This document shows positions 62,010 to 64,000 of a DNA stretch of 64,000 bases, piece by piece. This stretch comes from Cloacibacillus sp. (GTDB taxonomy: Bacteria > Synergistota > Synergistia > Synergistales > Synergistaceae), in contig NZ_JAJBUX010000093.1 in assembly GCF_020860125.1 (NCBI RefSeq), positions 1 through 64,000 of the forward strand. The letters run 5' to 3'. The translations under genes and the position numbers were made by a program. The notes beneath the pieces were generated by a model. The model did not search any database. It had not been told where the DNA came from and saw nothing but the letters and a program-made list of their open reading frames with translations. The first letter of the stretch is position 1. The number at the start of each line of letters is the position of its first letter.

Positions 62010-64000
62010 CTACTCTTCCTCTTCTTTGCGCTCCTGGGCCGCCTGTTCGATGACCTTCTTCGCGATATCGCCGGGGACCTCTTCATAATGGCTGTACTCC
62101 ATCGAGAAGGAGCCGCGTCCCGAAGTCATCGAGCGGAGGATGATCGCGTAGCGGAACATCTCCGAAAGCGGGCACTGGGCCTTCACTATCTGGAGCTTGC
62201 CTTCGCTGTCGATGCCCATGATGCGTCCGCGGCGGCTGTTGAAGTCGCCCATGACGTCTCCGAGGCACTCCTCGGGCACCGTGACCTCGACATTCATCAC
62301 CGGCTCCATAAGGATCGGGTTCGCCTGCTCCATACACTTCTTGAAGGCGATCGAGGCCGCTATCTTAAAGGCCATTTCCGAAGAGTCAACGTCGTGATAC
62401 GAGCCGTCGAAGATCGCGCAGGAGAAGTCCGTCGCCGGATAACCCGCGAGGAATCCGCGCGCCGCCGCCTCGCGGAGACCCTTCTCCGCCGCGGGGATAT
62501 AGTTCTTCGGCACCACGCCGCCGACCACCCTGTCGATGAACTCGATGCCCGCGTTCTTATCGAGCGGCGCGAGCTCAAACCAGACGTCGCCGTACTGGCC
62601 GCGTCCGCCGGACTGCTTCTTGTGCTTGCCCTGGGCGCTGGCCTTCTTCTTTATCGTCTCGCGGTAGGGCACCTTCGGCGTGCGGGTGTCGAGATCCACC
62701 TTATAGCGCTCCTTGATCTTCGAGAGCATGATATCGAGGTGCATATCGCCCATACCGGAAAGCACCGCGTCGTTCGTCTCCGGGTTCTTCACGAACGAGA
62801 GGGTGCGGTCCTCCTTGAGCATCTTCGTGATCGCGTTGCCGAGCTTGTCCTCGTCGGCGCGGCTCTTCGGGAAAACCGCCACGCTGTAGACCGGCTTCGG
62901 GAACTTTATCGGGCGGAACTGCAGAACCTCGCCCTTGACGCCGAGCGTATCTCCGGCGATCGTGCTCTCCAGCTTCGGAATGGCGACGATATCGCCGAGG
63001 ACGATCTCCTTGCCCTCCGTGCTCTCCTTGCCCTTCATGAAGCGGAAAGAGCTGATGCGCTCCTCCTGGTCCTCTGTGACATTATAGATTGTCTGGTCGC
63101 TTGTGAGATGTCCGGAGAAGACCTTCACGAACGAGAGCTTGCCGACATAGGGGTCGACCATCACCTTAAAGACGAAGGCGAGGAAGGGGCCGTTCTCGTC
63201 GGGCGGGATATTGACCACCTCTTCGCCCTTCAGCGCCGCGCGGTGCAGCATATCCTTCGGCGATGGCATATACTCCACAATCATATCCATCAGCTGCGGC
63301 ACGGCGATATTGGCCGAGCCCGAACCGGGGATGATCGGATAAATCGAACGGGCGCAGACCGCCTTGCGCAGGACGCCGAGCAGCTCCTCCGTGGAGAGCT
63401 CCTCTCCGTCGAGATAGCGCATCATCAGCTCGTCGTCGGCCTCCACGGCGCGCTCAACCAGCGTCTCGCGGGCCGCGGCCACGGCGTCGGCCATATCGGC
63501 GGGCACGTCGCCCTCCGTATACTCGCTGCTGCCGTCGCCCTTGTACATATATGATTTTCCGGTGAGGACGTTTACCACACCTTTGAATTCAAGCTGGCTG
63601 CCGATCGGCAGGTATAACGGCACCGCGCGGTCGGAAATATTTTCCTGTATATCTGCTACGACATTGTCAAAGTCGGTATTTTCCCGGTCAAGTTTGCTGA
63701 CGAAAAATATTGCGGGCGTCTCAAAAGTCTCTGCGAAGTCCCATACGCTCTGCGTCTGCACCTCAACGCCGGAGGTGGCGTTCACAAGAACGAGGGTGCC
63801 GTCCGCGACGCGCATCGCGCTGCGCTGCTCGCCGACGAAGTCGGCGAAGCCCGGCGTATCCAGTATATATAAGGTCTTATTCTTATATGGAATCGTGGAA
63901 AGCGAAGTGCTGATAGAAATGCCGCGCTTCTGCTCCTCCGAGTCAAAGTCGGAAACGGTATTCTTATCTTCGACCCTGCCCATGCGCGAGATCAAGCCCG
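62010..64000 (-). CDS. Elongation factor G-type translational GTPase (N-terminus off the window)
   Basis: At least 662 residues, open to the right edge. The P-loop is outside the window. Present are the G2 region with EEQKRGISI, G3 DTPGFADF, a G4 SKLD, domain II, and domain IV/V ending with an acidic Glu tail. The QKRGISI variant and SKLD fit a class II, FusA2-like EF-G rather than the main EF-G, which normally sits with the ribosomal-protein genes. The exact function is unclear. Confidence 0.88.
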   Translation of the reverse strand, partial: GLISRMGRVEDKNTVSDFDSEEQKRGISISTSLSTIPYKNKTLYILDTPGFADFVGEQRSAMRVADGTLVLVNATSGVEVQTQSVWDFAETFETPAIFFVSKLDRENTDFDNVVADIQENISDRAVPLYLPIGSQLEFKGVVNVLTGKSYMYKGDGSSEYTEGDVPADMADAVAAARETLVERAVEADDELMMRYLDGEELSTEELLGVLRKAVCARSIYPIIPGSGSANIAVPQLMDMIVEYMPSPKDMLHRAALKGEEVVNIPPDENGPFLAFVFKVMVDPYVGKLSFVKVFSGHLTSDQTIYNVTEDQEERISSFRFMKGKESTEGKEIVLGDIVAIPKLESTIAGDTLGVKGEVLQFRPIKFPKPVYSVAVFPKSRADEDKLGNAITKMLKEDRTLSFVKNPETNDAVLSGMGDMHLDIMLSKIKERYKVDLDTRTPKVPYRETIKKKASAQGKHKKQSGGRGQYGDVWFELAPLDKNAGIEFIDRVVGGVVPKNYIPAAEKGLREAAARGFLAGYPATDFSCAIFDGSYHDVDSSEMAFKIAASIAFKKCMEQANPILMEPVMNVEVTVPEECLGDVMGDFNSRRGRIMGIDSEGKLQIVKAQCPLSEMFRYAIILRSMTSGRGSFSMEYSHYEEVPGDIAKKVIEQAAQERKEEEE

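Noticed and set aside
62088..63554. 488-codon plus-strand open frame
   Set aside because: Antisense to the EF-G-like gene; highly His/Arg/Leu-biased and without domains.

Overview
The window looks like part of the chromosome of a diderm, GC-rich anaerobe, most likely a Synergistota member of the Cloacibacillus type. This is an inference from gene content, not a database match. Supporting points are LptC and LptD (an LPS-type outer membrane), a threonine T-box leader, a tryptophanyl-tRNA synthetase with a four-cysteine iron-sulfur pattern, a LonB-type protease, an anaerobe-style molybdenum hydroxylase, and many TTG starts placed behind strong Shine-Dalgarno sequences. I see no tRNA, rRNA, CRISPR array, phage or insertion sequence; nearly all the DNA is coding.

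Layout. 1-2.6 kb: the tail of an unknown gene, then a minus-strand lipid/membrane group (methyltransferase, UPF0104-type membrane protein, LuxR-type regulator with a degenerate receiver). 2.65-4.6 kb, plus strand: a TtcA-like tRNA thiolase with a probable CTG start, then a nucleotidyltransferase/HTH pair behind a promoter that lies in a perfect 41-bp palindrome. 4.7-8.8 kb, minus: nif3-trpS-scpA-scpB-rluB. 9.0-13.8 kb, minus: thrC-thrB-lysC-asd, controlled by a T-box with an ACC (Thr) specifier; greA is divergent. 14.4-24.4 kb, minus: an envelope and housekeeping run (anchored protein, rho, LysM/M23 peptidase, pyrG, glycine-zipper protein, lptC, lptD, ddl). 24.5-28.5 kb, minus: DUF4392 protein, pfkA, comF, metK.

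28.5-40.6 kb, minus, is the most unusual region. A three-subunit molybdenum hydroxylase (FAD, 2Fe-2S, Mo) is followed, with gaps of at most about 36 nt or small overlaps, by a VWA/DUF2201-like protein, a cytosolic leucine-rich-repeat protein, a MoxR-type AAA+ ATPase, a small acidic protein, a trigger-factor-like chaperone that lacks the PPIase domain, and a MATE transporter. A Crp/Fnr-like regulator is divergent. The MoxR/VWA pair beside a molybdenum hydroxylase recalls CoxD/CoxE maturation of CO dehydrogenase, but the LRR and chaperone-like members are additional.

41.3-54.2 kb, minus: rlmB-uvrA-uvrB (a DNA-repair unit whose genes overlap), then ftsH-hpt-tilS-nth-lonB. 54.4-59.8 kb: cspA (minus), then clpB and htpG (plus), a stress-response block. 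59.9-64 kb, minus: a B3/B4-domain protein, an MFS transporter, and an EF-G-type GTPase that runs off the right edge.
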